Of a stretch of DNA of 64,000 bases, positions 1-10,002 are shown one piece after another. The first letter of the stretch is position 1, and each line of letters begins with the position of its first letter. A program made the translations under genes and the position numbers. Under the pieces are notes generated by a model. That model searched no databases, was not told the origin of the DNA, and saw nothing but the letters and a program-made list of their open reading frames with translations. Origin of the DNA: JAHDHW01 sp965277415 (GTDB lineage Bacteria; Bacteroidota; Bacteroidia; Chitinophagales; Saprospiraceae); the NCBI GenBank assembly GCA_965277415.1, contig CBDICS010000020.1, positions 1-64,000 of the forward strand, in the 5' to 3' direction.

Positions 1-3000
1 CTGGAGGCGCTATTCCAAGTGCTGGTACAGCAGGGTCGGATGACTATACTGCTATGGTAGCAGGACCTGCTGCGTGTGCTGCTGGCGATATTGAACTTAC
101 ACCTGGTTCAGTGACTATAGCTGGACCTATTACTGTTACACTTGCAGATGTATCACATACTTTTGCTAGTGATATAGAGATTGATTTGATATCTCCTGCG
201 GGTACTTCTATCTCTTTATTTTGGGATGATGGAGGAGCTACCGGATTGGATGCTGGAGGTTGTACAATTGTACTAACAGACGGAACTGGTAATGATCCTG
301 ATGACTGGGATTTTGTTGGAGATGTACCAGATCCTTGTGCTGGAGATGTATTGGATCCATCTTTGGAACCACAAGGTGGTGGATTAGGTCTTGATGACCT
401 TATCGGAGAAGATGCTGAAGGTACGTGGACATTACGTGTTAATGATGATGCAGGAGGAGATACTGGATCATTTGCATCTTGGACAGTAGATATGCCTAAT
501 ACGATGGTAGTTGAAGCAGTATGTGCTACTCCTGGCTGTAGCTTGGAATGCCCAGAATCTGTAATTGTATCAACTACTGATCCTGGTTCTGATTGTTCTG
601 CGTTTGTTACGATCCCACAACCATTAAACAATAGTGGCTGTGATTTGTCAACATTGACAAATGATTATAATGGTACGACAGATGCATCTGATACTTATCC
701 ATTAGGAACAACAACAGTTACCTATTCTATTATTGATGCAGCTACAGGTTTACCAGTATCATGTACAGTAGATGTAGTGGTAGTAGATAATACACCTCCT
801 ACGTTTACATGTCCAGGAGATATGACGATCAACCTTGATGCAGGAGAGTGTGAAGCAATCCTTGATTTCAATATCAGTGCTGATGATGAGTGTGCTACAA
901 GTGCAGTTACAGTAACGACAAATAATACATTTACAGCTGCTTCAATATCGAATTCAGTTGGTTGTCCAGGTGGAGGGTATCAAACGTTATTAGCGTATGA
1001 TTTACCATCAATGGGTATCACAGAAGAATTATTGATAGAGAGTGTTGATTTTGGTATTTTCCAGATTTTTGGAAGTGTTAACTTGACAGTAAATGTATAT
1101 AGTATAGCATCTGCACCAGGAGCTTCATTCAACTATACAGACCTAACCTTATTAGGAACAGGGACACAGCTATTTGGAGCTAGTGGTAATGCAATTGGTA
1201 ATATACCAGTAGTAGGTACTATACCAGCAGGTTCAGTAGTCGTGTTAGAGTTGATTGCACCAAACGGTACGTTTACCAACGGATTTGTACCAGGATATAA
1301 TAATGCTGGTTTAACTTCAGGTGTTACTTACTTGGCATCAACATTCTGTAATGTAGCGAATCCATTAGATGTAGGAATGGTATTAGGAGGATTCACAGAT
1401 GTAGCAATGATGCAATTAAATGCAGTTGAATCAGATCCGACATTACCAGTAGATGCAGACCCAGCGAATCCTTTTGCAAATGGAGATGCTCTACCAATAG
1501 GAGGACCATATACATTTACATATACAGCACAAGATGATGCGGGTAATGTAGCGACATGTACTTTTGATGTGACAATACAAGAATATCCAAACCCATCAGG
1601 GTCATTAACCTGTAATGCAGGAGGAAATCAGATTTCTTTAGATGATAACTGTGAAGCTATCGTTGGAGCAGATGATATCCTAGAAGGTGGAAACTATGGA
1701 TGTTATGATGATTACTTAGTAGAATTATTCTTTGATGCTGCCTTGACACAGCCAGTACCAACTAGTCCATTATTGACTAGCCAGAACATAGGTCAAACAA
1801 TCTATGTAAGAGTAACAGATGTTGAGCAGCCACAAAATAATAGCTGTTGGACTTGGATTACAGTTGAAGATAAGATCATACCTGCATTGGAATGTACAGA
1901 TACAGAAATCAGATGTAATGATTCAACTGCTCCTGGTACAGTAATTCCAGGTGGAACAGGAACAGCGACAGTAACAGAGGGTGGAAGCTGGGCTTCAACT
2001 GCTGATATTGATAATACATTTGGAATTAGTGCAGTAGGAACAGTAACAGATGTAAATATATCATTAGATATTACTCATACGTGGGTAGGAGATGTAGTAG
2101 TAGAAGTTATAGCACCAGATGGTACAAGTGTAACAGTACTTAATGGTTCATGTGGAAATACAGATGACATCAATGTAACATTTGATGATGAATCAGCAAA
2201 CCCATTTGCATGTGGAGCTGGTATCCCAGTATTAGGTGGCGACATGATGCCAGAGAATGCACTTTCTGGATTTGATGGAGTAGATGCAAACGGAGACTGG
2301 ACAGTAAATGTATCAGATGGAATAGGTGGTGACGGAGGAAACATCAATGCTATCACACTTGAGGTATCGTACTCAGGAGCAGAAGTACCATTCCCACTAC
2401 CAGCGACTGCATTTATCTCACCACAGAATATAGCTAATGGTCAGCCATATACAGTGATTGGATTTGATCCATGTGGCCCTGTTACGTTGACATTTGAAGA
2501 TAATGAAGTAGCAGGCGACTGTGTAGCAGATGATTACATTAAGCAAATCATCCGATCATGGACAGCAGTAGATGCATCAGGAAACGAAGCTACTTGTGAT
2601 CAAGTAATTACAATAGGACGTCAGACGATTGCAGATGTTGAATTTCCAAGAGACAGAGATGGATTAGATTTAGATTACTTACAGTGTAATAATATAGATG
2701 ATGACGCTTTCCTTGATGATGTAGATGGTAATGTATTAGTTGATGAAAATGGACATCCTCATCCAGATGTGACGGGATACCCAAATCTTAACGGACAGGA
2801 TATCGAAAGTGGAGATAACTGTGAGTTTGGAGTTACCTATGAAGATGTAGTAATTCCAATTTGTGAAGGTACTTACAAACTTATCCGTACGTGGACAGTA
2901 TTAGCATGGTGTCCGACTACAGATATTGCTACAGGTGTTCAAATCATCAAAGTTGTTGATGATCAAGGACCAGATTTAGTATGTGCTGATGATCAAACAA

Positions 3001-3090
3001 TTAGCACTGGACAAAATGACTGTACTGCAAGTGCAATCATTGCTTACCCATCTGTTTCTGATGCATGTGGTACTGCTTCTTTTGTAAGTG
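1..3090 (+). repeat. Near-identical duplicated segment, copy 1
   Basis: Every base here has its counterpart 11,251 bases downstream. Reading both copies side by side, I noticed only one substitution in the segment (A at 2180, G at 13431). The next difference is at about 3092, after which mismatches become frequent. The segment covers the first two thirds of the sequence upstream of the divergent half of the adhesin gene. It continues to the left beyond the window edge. Confidence 0.92.
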
Positions 3091-6050
3091 TTACTGTATC
3101 TAATGGTACATTGAATGCTGCACAAACTGCTGTATTTGGTCTTCCTTTAGGTGTAACTACTGTTACTTTTGTATACGAAGATGCATGTGGAAATGAGTCT
3201 ACTTGTTCTTATGAGATTACAGTTACAGATCAAGTACCACCAGTTGCTATCTGTGAGTCTTTCCATGTAGTTGGTTTGACAATAGATGAGCCAACATTGG
3301 TTCCTGCATTGATTTTTGATGATGGATCATATGATAACTGTGAGCTTGTAGAATACCAAGTTCGTCGTATGGATAATCCTAACTGTCCTGGCTTTGATGG
3401 TACTCCATTTGGAGATTATGCACCATTCTACTGCTGTGATGTAGGAGGTCCTAATGTAATGGTTGAGTTGAGAGTACGTGATGCTGCTGGTAACACTAAC
3501 AGCTGTATGGTAGAAGTTGAAGTTCAAGACAAATTGAACCCAGCTATCCAGTGTCCTCCAAACAAAGTATTAGATTGCTACGAAGATCCTTATGATTTAG
3601 ATTTGACAGGAGTTGCAACTGCATCAGATAACTGTTCTGCAGTAGTTACTTACTTCGATAATGGTTCATTAGATAACTGTGGAGAAGGAACAGTCTTCCG
3701 TATCTGGACAGCTACTGATCCAGGAGGAAGAACGGCATCTTGTGTACAGAGAATTGATGTAATCAACTCTGAGCCATTTGAGATTTGTGATGAAAGACCA
3801 TGGAATACTCCAGTAACTTCATCTTGTGATGCGCCTAACTTCCCATTCGTACTTCACACATTTGCTGATGGTGTTGAATGGCCAGCAGATGTTGAATTAA
3901 GTACTTGTGGACCTGGTTTATTACCAGAAGATTTAGAAGGAGTTGTAAACATCAACGATGTACGTCCTCGTATTTTCGAAGATGGTTGTGATTTAGTAGG
4001 TGTAACTTACGAAGATGTATATCTTCCTATCACTGCTCCTGCTTGTGTTAAAGTACTACGTACTTGGAAAGTATACGACTGGTGTACATTTGATGCTGAC
4101 AATTTTGATCCTAACAATCCTACAGCTTCTGAAGGATACTGGGAGTATACTCAGATCATCAAAGTATTAAACTCTGCTGCTCCAACAATCACTTCTGATT
4201 GTGAAGATAAATCATTCTGTAGCTATGATGAGAACTGTGCTACTGGCCCAGCTACGCTTATCTTAGAAGCTAATGATGATTGTACTGCTGACGAAGACTT
4301 GAACTACTACTACTGGATCGATATCGATAATGATGGTTCTAACCAGATCCACGCTACAGGTAACGATGCTTCTGGTACGTTCCCATTAGGTACGCACAGT
4401 ATCTTATGGCACGTAGAGGATGGTTGTGGTAATGTTTCTATGTGTGAGTACATTTTTGTAATCGCTGATTGCAAGAAACCAACTCCATACGCATTCAACG
4501 GTTTAGCTATTGATATCATGCCATTACCAGTTAACCCACAAGTTGAACTTTGGGCTACTGATTTTGATGCTGGTTCATTCGATAACTGTGGTATTCAAGA
4601 ATTCCGTATTGCTTCTCCATCAGGAGGACCTGGTCAAGCTACACCTCCTGCAGGTGCTGGACCAAATGTAACGTTCACTTGTGATGATTTAGGAACTAAC
4701 ACTGTTGATCTTTGGGTACTTGATATTAATGGTAACTGGGATTACGTATCTACTTACGTACTTGTTCAGGATAACATGAATGCTTGTACTAACTCTACAG
4801 CTGCGTCTATTTCTGGAGGAATCGAGAATGAAGAAGCTGACTATGTAGAAGAAGTAATGGTTGATATCACGGGTTCTGCTCCTGGTATTCCAGATCCAAT
4901 CATGACTGGTGTAAGCGGTGAGTATGCATTCCCTGGTCTTGCAAATGGAGAAAACTATGTAGTTACTCCTGAGAAAGATGAGAATCCACTTAATGGTGTT
5001 ACTACTTTTGACCTTGTATTGATTAGCAAGCACATCTTAGGAATCACTGAGTTGAACTCTCCTTACAAAATGATCGCTGCTGACATTAATAACTCTGGAA
5101 GTATTTCAACAATTGATATGGTTCAATTGAGAAAATTAATCCTTTTCATTGATACTGAATTCCAGAACAACACATCTTGGAGATTTGTTGAAGCTAGCCA
5201 TGTTTTCAACGATCCTACTAATCCATTTGCAACTTCTTTCCCAGAAAGTTTCTCTGTAAATGGTCTTTCTCAAGAAGAAATCGCTGATTTCATCGCTGTG
5301 AAAGTTGGAGATGTTAACGGTAGTGCTCAAGCGAACGGTTTTGCTGGTAGCAGTGATGATCGTAACGCTAACGGAGACTTAGTATTCGGAATCAATGACC
5401 AAAAAATGGTTGCTGGTGAAACGTATACTGTTGACTTTACTGCTAAAGACTTTGCTAACGTATTAGGTTACCAGTTCACTCTTGGATTTGATAACAACGC
5501 TGTTGAAGTTCTTGATGTTGAAGGTAAATTAGCTGGCTTAACTGCTGATAACTTTGGAATGAGCTTAATCTCTGAAGGAGTAATCACTACTAGCTGGAAT
5601 AATAATACTGCTGTAAGCCTTGATGATAATGAAGTTGTATTTACATTGACATTAGCTGCTAATACTAACGCTAACTTAAGCGACGTACTTAGCCTTAACT
5701 CTCGCTACACTAAAGCTGAAGGTTATGACAACAATGTAAACCTTCTTAACATCGGTCTTTCTTTCAACGGAAACGCTGTAGTAGGTGGAGAGTTTGCTCT
5801 TTACCAAAACCAACCTAATCCATTCAAGGCTGAAACTGTTATTGGTTTCAACTTGGCTGAAGCAGGTGCTGCTACATTGACTGTTTACGATGTATCTGGA
5901 AGAGTACTTAAAGTATATAGCGCTGATTATGCACAAGGTTACAACGAAGTTGAAATCTCTCGTGCTGAATTATCTGGTGCTGGTGTACTTTACTACCAGT
6001 TAGATACTGAGAATGACTCAGCTACTAAGAAGATGATCCTTATCAAGTAA
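1..6050 (+). CDS. Giant T9SS-secreted adhesin-like protein, 5' end missing (copy 1)
   Basis: The reading frame is already open at the window start; codons run in phase from base 3, and the missing start and signal peptide can be seen in the paralogue at 11164. Domains in order, read from the translation: a proprotein-convertase-type P-domain near the start (ends around base 510); cysteine-rich HYR-like modules with the TPPTFTCPGDM style; a second P-domain at about 2025-2370; further HYR-like modules; a short carboxypeptidase-regulatory or CNA-B-like module near 4800-4980; a dockerin-like pair near 4985-5150 (second loop ADINNSGSISTIDMVQLRKL); a cohesin-like domain at about 5380-5770; and a type A T9SS sorting domain (LYQNQPNPFKAET, ending TKKMILIK). 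The role is inferred: a secreted, surface-anchored structural or adhesive protein. It is almost identical to the second copy over its first 3.09 kb and then diverges. Confidence 0.9.
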   Translation, partial: GGAIPSAGTAGSDDYTAMVAGPAACAAGDIELTPGSVTIAGPITVTLADVSHTFASDIEIDLISPAGTSISLFWDDGGATGLDAGGCTIVLTDGTGNDPDDWDFVGDVPDPCAGDVLDPSLEPQGGGLGLDDLIGEDAEGTWTLRVNDDAGGDTGSFASWTVDMPNTMVVEAVCATPGCSLECPESVIVSTTDPGSDCSAFVTIPQPLNNSGCDLSTLTNDYNGTTDASDTYPLGTTTVTYSIIDAATGLPVSCTVDVVVVDNTPPTFTCPGDMTINLDAGECEAILDFNISADDECATSAVTVTTNNTFTAASISNSVGCPGGGYQTLLAYDLPSMGITEELLIESVDFGIFQIFGSVNLTVNVYSIASAPGASFNYTDLTLLGTGTQLFGASGNAIGNIPVVGTIPAGSVVVLELIAPNGTFTNGFVPGYNNAGLTSGVTYLASTFCNVANPLDVGMVLGGFTDVAMMQLNAVESDPTLPVDADPANPFANGDALPIGGPYTFTYTAQDDAGNVATCTFDVTIQEYPNPSGSLTCNAGGNQISLDDNCEAIVGADDILEGGNYGCYDDYLVELFFDAALTQPVPTSPLLTSQNIGQTIYVRVTDVEQPQNNSCWTWITVEDKIIPALECTDTEIRCNDSTAPGTVIPGGTGTATVTEGGSWASTADIDNTFGISAVGTVTDVNISLDITHTWVGDVVVEVIAPDGTSVTVLNGSCGNTDDINVTFDDESANPFACGAGIPVLGGDMMPENALSGFDGVDANGDWTVNVSDGIGGDGGNINAITLEVSYSGAEVPFPLPATAFISPQNIANGQPYTVIGFDPCGPVTLTFEDNEVAGDCVADDYIKQIIRSWTAVDASGNEATCDQVITIGRQTIADVEFPRDRDGLDLDYLQCNNIDDDAFLDDVDGNVLVDENGHPHPDVTGYPNLNGQDIESGDNCEFGVTYEDVVIPICEGTYKLIRTWTVLAWCPTTDIATGVQIIKVVDDQGPDLVCADDQTISTGQNDCTASAIIAYPSVSDACGTASFVSVTVSNGTLNAAQTAVFGLPLGVTTVTFVYEDACGNESTCSYEITVTDQVPPVAICESFHVVGLTIDEPTLVPALIFDDGSYDNCELVEYQVRRMDNPNCPGFDGTPFGDYAPFYCCDVGGPNVMVELRVRDAAGNTNSCMVEVEVQDKLNPAIQCPPNKVLDCYEDPYDLDLTGVATASDNCSAVVTYFDNGSLDNCGEGTVFRIWTATDPGGRTASCVQRIDVINSEPFEICDERPWNTPVTSSCDAPNFPFVLHTFADGVEWPADVELSTCGPGLLPEDLEGVVNINDVRPRIFEDGCDLVGVTYEDVYLPITAPACVKVLRTWKVYDWCTFDADNFDPNNPTASEGYWEYTQIIKVLNSAAPTITSDCEDKSFCSYDENCATGPATLILEANDDCTADEDLNYYYWIDIDNDGSNQIHATGNDASGTFPLGTHSILWHVEDGCGNVSMCEYIFVIADCKKPTPYAFNGLAIDIMPLPVNPQVELWATDFDAGSFDNCGIQEFRIASPSGGPGQATPPAGAGPNVTFTCDDLGTNTVDLWVLDINGNWDYVSTYVLVQDNMNACTNSTAASISGGIENEEADYVEEVMVDITGSAPGIPDPIMTGVSGEYAFPGLANGENYVVTPEKDENPLNGVTTFDLVLISKHILGITELNSPYKMIAADINNSGSISTIDMVQLRKLILFIDTEFQNNTSWRFVEASHVFNDPTNPFATSFPESFSVNGLSQEEIADFIAVKVGDVNGSAQANGFAGSSDDRNANGDLVFGINDQKMVAGETYTVDFTAKDFANVLGYQFTLGFDNNAVEVLDVEGKLAGLTADNFGMSLISEGVITTSWNNNTAVSLDDNEVVFTLTLAANTNANLSDVLSLNSRYTKAEGYDNNVNLLNIGLSFNGNAVVGGEFALYQNQPNPFKAETVIGFNLAEAGAATLTVYDVSGRVLKVYSADYAQGYNEVEISRAELSGAGVLYYQLDTENDSATKKMILIK

Positions 6051-6123
6051 TCCTTGATAATGAGTCTGATAATATTAGCTCAATAGCCGGTTTAAGAATG
6101 CTTTGAAATCGGTTTTTGGGATG

Positions 6124-6158
6124 GCCTCTTTCTCGCTTTGGCGGGAAGGGGGCTTTTT
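6124..6158 (+). terminator. Intrinsic terminator after adhesin copy 1
   Basis: A 13-base stem (6124-6136 pairs with 6141-6153, with several G-U pairs) with a TTTG loop is followed by five T. The 20 or so bases just before it (CGGTTTTTGGGATGGCCTC) recur before the terminator of adhesin copy 2 and, in altered form, at 21.9 kb. Confidence 0.85.
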
Positions 6159-6181
6159 CATTTTGAATTAGATAATAGAAT

Positions 6182-6227
6182 AAAAAGAGACCCCAAAAGC
6201 AATAGTTAATTATTTTACAGTGTACTA
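6182..6227. repeat. Dispersed 46-base repeat, copy A
   Basis: This stretch, starting AAAAAGAGACC and ending TGTACTA, matches 28722-28768 with about six differences. Its centre, ATAGTTAATTAT, is nearly palindromic; the other copy is a perfect 12-base palindrome. The function is unknown. It lies in the 393-base gap between the adhesin and the next gene, which otherwise holds only the terminator and a promoter. Confidence 0.6.
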
Positions 6228-6391
6228 AGTCAAATGGCTAAAGTCGAACTAAGGGATGAGGCATAAATTTTGTAACCCTTAGGTTTGAACTTTTTTATTC
6301 GAAAGTGATTGCTTTGGCAGCTTATTCATTTTTTCTAGGAAAGAATGCTGAAAATGGTAAGATGGAATAAGTATTTTATTCCTAATAAGCT

Positions 6392-6399
6392 TATCTTTG
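6392..6399 (+). promoter_or_regulatory. -7 promoter box TATCTTTG
   Basis: This is a perfect match to the Bacteroidota -7 consensus TAnnTTTG, about 45 bases before the start codon of the CRTAC1-like gene at 6444. No convincing -33 box was seen. Confidence 0.6.
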
Positions 6400-6443
6400 T
6401 AAGAGTAAATAGAAAAAGTATAATTCCATAAAATATAGTAATA

Positions 6444-9400
6444 ATGACAATTAGATTAATTAAGAGCGGTTTACTATTTTTCCTGTTTGTATGTTTTGCT
6501 TGTAAAAATGATATTAAACAACCAACAGTTCTGACTAGCAAAGACAGCACGAAAATTAAACTTTTTGAAAAAGTATCTAGCGACCAATCCGGTATTACAT
6601 TTAATAATTACTTAGTAGAAGATTTTACATTTAACCATATCCGTTATGATGTGCTCTTCCAAGGAGGAGGAGTTGCTGTAGGTGACCTTAATAATGATGG
6701 CTTACTCGACTTTTATATTGTTAATAATAAAAAAGCTGATAAAATATATCTTAATAAGGGAAATCTTAAGTTTGAAGATATTACTGATAAATCAGGAATC
6801 GTCTTTGATGGAAAATGGTCAACAGGGGTTACTATGGCGGATGTCAATAGTGATGGGTTCTTAGACATATATGTTTGTAAATATTTGCTAGATACACCAA
6901 AATTTCGAGAAAATGTTCTTTATATAAATAAAGGTACTTCTGCCAAACCAGGAGAAGTGGCTTTTGTAGAGCAGGCTAAATTATATGGAATTGCAGATCC
7001 AGGATATAGTACGATGGCTAACTTTTTTGATTATGATAAAGATGGCGACCTTGATCTTTACGTTGCCAATCAACCCCCTGTTTTGAGAAGACATAAAAAG
7101 AAACAGTTACAGCAAATTAATTACGCATATACGGACAATTTATATCGGAATAATGGTGATAATACTTTTACCAAAGTAACAGCAGAAGCTGGAATTACTA
7201 ATTATAATTTCTCTTTATCAGTAACGATTAGTGACATTAATAATGATACTTGGCCGGATATTTATATTGCAAGTGATTATGAAGAACCAGATGCTTATTA
7301 TCAAAATAATGGAGATGGTACGTTTACCAATGTAATTCATGAGGCTATGGGGCATTTAAGTACCTTTAGTATGGGAGTTGATATTGCCGATATTAATAAT
7401 GATGGTTGGATGGATATTTATGTAGCAGATATGGTTGCAGCAGATAATCAAAGACTTAAAGCGAATATGAGCGGAATGAACCCTGCCAAGTTTTGGGGTT
7501 TAGTGGATGCTGGATATCATCAACAATATATGTTTAATGCCTTTCAAATTAATAACGGGAACGGTAGGTTTAGTGAAATTGGACAAATGGCAGGAGTATC
7601 TAATACAGATTGGAGTTGGGCTACTTTATTTGCGGATTATGATAATGACGGTTTAAAAGATCTTCTTGTCACTAATGGCTTGATGAAGGATATTAAAAAT
7701 AATGACTATCAAACAAATCTTACCAGAAAAGTAGATTCTTTGGCTAATGATATGAGGAGTAAAGGACTCAAAGTTTCTATTGACCCAATGAAATTAGTTG
7801 ATCTTCCTCCTTCTGTAAAATTAAGTAATTATATTTTTAGAAATAATGGAGATTTGACTTTTGATGATCTTTCAATAGAATGGGGACTTGGTGATAAAAC
7901 CTGGACGAACGGAGCTGCATATGCTGATTTTGATAATGATGGCGATGTTGACCTTATTATGAACCATATGAATGAAATGGCTGGCCTTTATGAAAACAAA
8001 GCAGTTGATCTTAAATTGAATAACTTCTTAAGAATAAAAATGAATGGTTATGACCAAAATTTACACGCTATTGGTGCCAGAGCCTGGATTTTTTATAAAG
8101 ACGAATTACAAGTTCAGGAAGTTTCTCCAGTACGAGGTTATTTTTCACAAAATGAGGAGACACTTCATTTTGGACTTGGAGATAATACAATAATAGATAA
8201 AGTTATAGTACGATGGCCTGATGGAAAAGGGATGATACTAAAGAATGTAAAAGTAAATCAGGTTTTGACACTTAATCATTCTGATGCTAGTCAGAATGTA
8301 AATTATCCTTCTCTTGAAGAAAGTGCATTGATGAAACCTATTGCAGCTCAGGATTTGGGTGTTGATTTTAAACATACTGAAAATGAGTTTGATGATTTTG
8401 CCCGAGAAATTCTTATGCCTTATCGAATGTCAAGTTTGGGCCCTTCAGTTGCTGTCGCAGATGTAAATGGAGACCAATTGGACGATTTCTTCATTGGAGG
8501 CTCTTCAGGCCAAGCCGGAGCATTATATTTTCAAAATAAAGACGGAAAATTTCAAAAGGCCACTTCAAATCCATGGATCACAGATAGCGTTTCAGAGGAC
8601 GTAAGTGCATTATTCCTTGATATAGATGGAGACACCGATCAGGATTTATATGTATCAAGTGGTGGGAATGACTTTAAAGTAGGGTCTTCAGCATTACAAG
8701 ACAGGTTATATCAAAATGATGGAAAAGGAAATTTTTCTAAAGTAGCTGTTTTACCAAAAAGACTAAATAGTAGTAGCAAAGCAAAAGCTGGCGATTACGA
8801 TGGAGACGGAGACTTAGATATTTTTGTAGGGGGGCGACAAATTCCTGGGAAATATGGGTTATCTACAGATAGCTATTTATTAAAAAATGAAAATGGTGTT
8901 TTTAAAGATGTAACTGAAACAGATGCTCCTGAATTTATTAATAATGGTATGGTGACAGATGCAATCTGGACTGATTTTGATAGTGATAAAGATTTAGATT
9001 TGATTGTGGTAGGAGAGTGGATGCCCATTACATTTTATGAGAATGAAGCTGGAAAATTTCGAGATATTACTTCTGAATTAAGTATGGAAAATACTAATGG
9101 CTGGTGGAATAGTATAGAAAAAGCTGATTTTGATAATGATGGGGATGAAGATTATGTGATTGGAAATTTAGGCTTAAATATTAAGTACAAAGCTTCTGTA
9201 GATGAACCTTTTAAAGTTTTCTTAAAAGATTTCGATAATAATGGTACGCACGATACTTATTTGGCTTATTATGGTGAGGATGGTGTTTGTTATCCTTTAA
9301 GAGGAAGGGAATGTTCTTCTCAGCAATTGCCATTTGTAAAAAAAGAATATCCAGATTATTCTACTTTTTCAGTAGCAACTGTTGACCAGGTACTTGGAAG

Positions 9401-9821
9401 TCGGAAGGATGGGGCTGTAGAGAAAGAAGCAAAAATATTTGAATCTATCTATTTAGAAAATAGAGGAGGAAGCTTATTTATAATTAAAAACTTACCTAAT
9501 GTAGCACAGGTCTCTCCTATATTTGGTATCATACCTTATGACTGGAATGGAGATGGTCATTTGGATATTTTAGCTGCAGGAAATTACTATGAACGAGAAG
9601 TCGAAACTACAAGAAGTGACGCTGGAATTGGGGTCTTACTTGCTGGTGATGGAAAAGGAAACTTCCAAGCTATTTCAAATGCTAAAAGTGGATTACAAGC
9701 TTATAAAGATGTAAGAGATCTCAAAATATTAAATACGACATCCGATCAACCATTAATAATAGTTGCAAATAATAATGAAGCTCCTGAGTTTTATAAGAAA
9801 TCAAAGGTGCCAGTTAATTAA
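6444..9821 (+). CDS. CRTAC1-like FG-GAP/ASPIC-UnbV lipoprotein 1
   Basis: The 1125-residue protein begins with a lipoprotein signal (FLFVCFAC, then KND), so it should be lipid-anchored in the envelope and possibly surface-exposed. The body is made of FG-GAP/VCBS calcium-binding propeller repeats, seen as many D-x-N-x-D-G-x-x-D motifs (for example VGDLNNDGLLDFYIVNN). An ASPIC/UnbV module lies near residues 558-611 (RGYFSQNEETLHFGLG, then VRWPDGKG). The domain order matches the Bacteroidota proteins named CRTAC1 family. The substrate or partner is unknown. It sits alone between the two adhesin copies with its own promoter, and three paralogues lie at 41.6-52.3 kb. Confidence 0.9.
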   Translation: MTIRLIKSGLLFFLFVCFACKNDIKQPTVLTSKDSTKIKLFEKVSSDQSGITFNNYLVEDFTFNHIRYDVLFQGGGVAVGDLNNDGLLDFYIVNNKKADKIYLNKGNLKFEDITDKSGIVFDGKWSTGVTMADVNSDGFLDIYVCKYLLDTPKFRENVLYINKGTSAKPGEVAFVEQAKLYGIADPGYSTMANFFDYDKDGDLDLYVANQPPVLRRHKKKQLQQINYAYTDNLYRNNGDNTFTKVTAEAGITNYNFSLSVTISDINNDTWPDIYIASDYEEPDAYYQNNGDGTFTNVIHEAMGHLSTFSMGVDIADINNDGWMDIYVADMVAADNQRLKANMSGMNPAKFWGLVDAGYHQQYMFNAFQINNGNGRFSEIGQMAGVSNTDWSWATLFADYDNDGLKDLLVTNGLMKDIKNNDYQTNLTRKVDSLANDMRSKGLKVSIDPMKLVDLPPSVKLSNYIFRNNGDLTFDDLSIEWGLGDKTWTNGAAYADFDNDGDVDLIMNHMNEMAGLYENKAVDLKLNNFLRIKMNGYDQNLHAIGARAWIFYKDELQVQEVSPVRGYFSQNEETLHFGLGDNTIIDKVIVRWPDGKGMILKNVKVNQVLTLNHSDASQNVNYPSLEESALMKPIAAQDLGVDFKHTENEFDDFAREILMPYRMSSLGPSVAVADVNGDQLDDFFIGGSSGQAGALYFQNKDGKFQKATSNPWITDSVSEDVSALFLDIDGDTDQDLYVSSGGNDFKVGSSALQDRLYQNDGKGNFSKVAVLPKRLNSSSKAKAGDYDGDGDLDIFVGGRQIPGKYGLSTDSYLLKNENGVFKDVTETDAPEFINNGMVTDAIWTDFDSDKDLDLIVVGEWMPITFYENEAGKFRDITSELSMENTNGWWNSIEKADFDNDGDEDYVIGNLGLNIKYKASVDEPFKVFLKDFDNNGTHDTYLAYYGEDGVCYPLRGRECSSQQLPFVKKEYPDYSTFSVATVDQVLGSRKDGAVEKEAKIFESIYLENRGGSLFIIKNLPNVAQVSPIFGIIPYDWNGDGHLDILAAGNYYEREVETTRSDAGIGVLLAGDGKGNFQAISNAKSGLQAYKDVRDLKILNTTSDQPLIIVANNNEAPEFYKKSKVPVN

Positions 9822-9947
9822 TGTTTTTAGAGGCAATCGCGATATTGCATAAAGATAAAATGATATAATTTCTTTATTTACTTTTAAACAACTTCGCAGA
9901 CAAAAAAGTATACAGAGTTGATATATATTTTTTTTTTATTTTTTTAA

Positions 9948-9997
9948 AAAATACCCTCTTTGGGGTAGGGAAACTTTAAAAGTTTCTAGTATATTTG
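9948..9997 (+). promoter_or_regulatory. Promoter with upstream dyad box, adhesin operon
   Basis: A box AAAATACCCTCTTTGGGGTA (9948-9967) contains the dyad TACCC-6-GGGTA. It is followed, after exactly 22 bases, by the -7 element TATATTTG (9990-9997). The same box and spacing occur at 21411-21460. The box lies further upstream than a normal -33 element, so it is more likely an activator or alternative sigma-factor site (inference). Confidence 0.6.
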
Positions 9998-10002
9998 TAC
10001 AA

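Noticed and set aside
44..631. Minus-strand open frame of 195 codons, repeated identically at 11295-11882
   Set aside because: It lies fully antisense to the adhesin P-domain region, has no family-like features, and is present twice only because the adhesin is duplicated.
1..6050. Carbohydrate-degrading or protease function of the adhesin because of its P-domains and dockerin-like pair
   Set aside because: No catalytic domain (subtilisin, glycoside hydrolase or other) could be seen; P-domains occur alone in many T9SS surface proteins.
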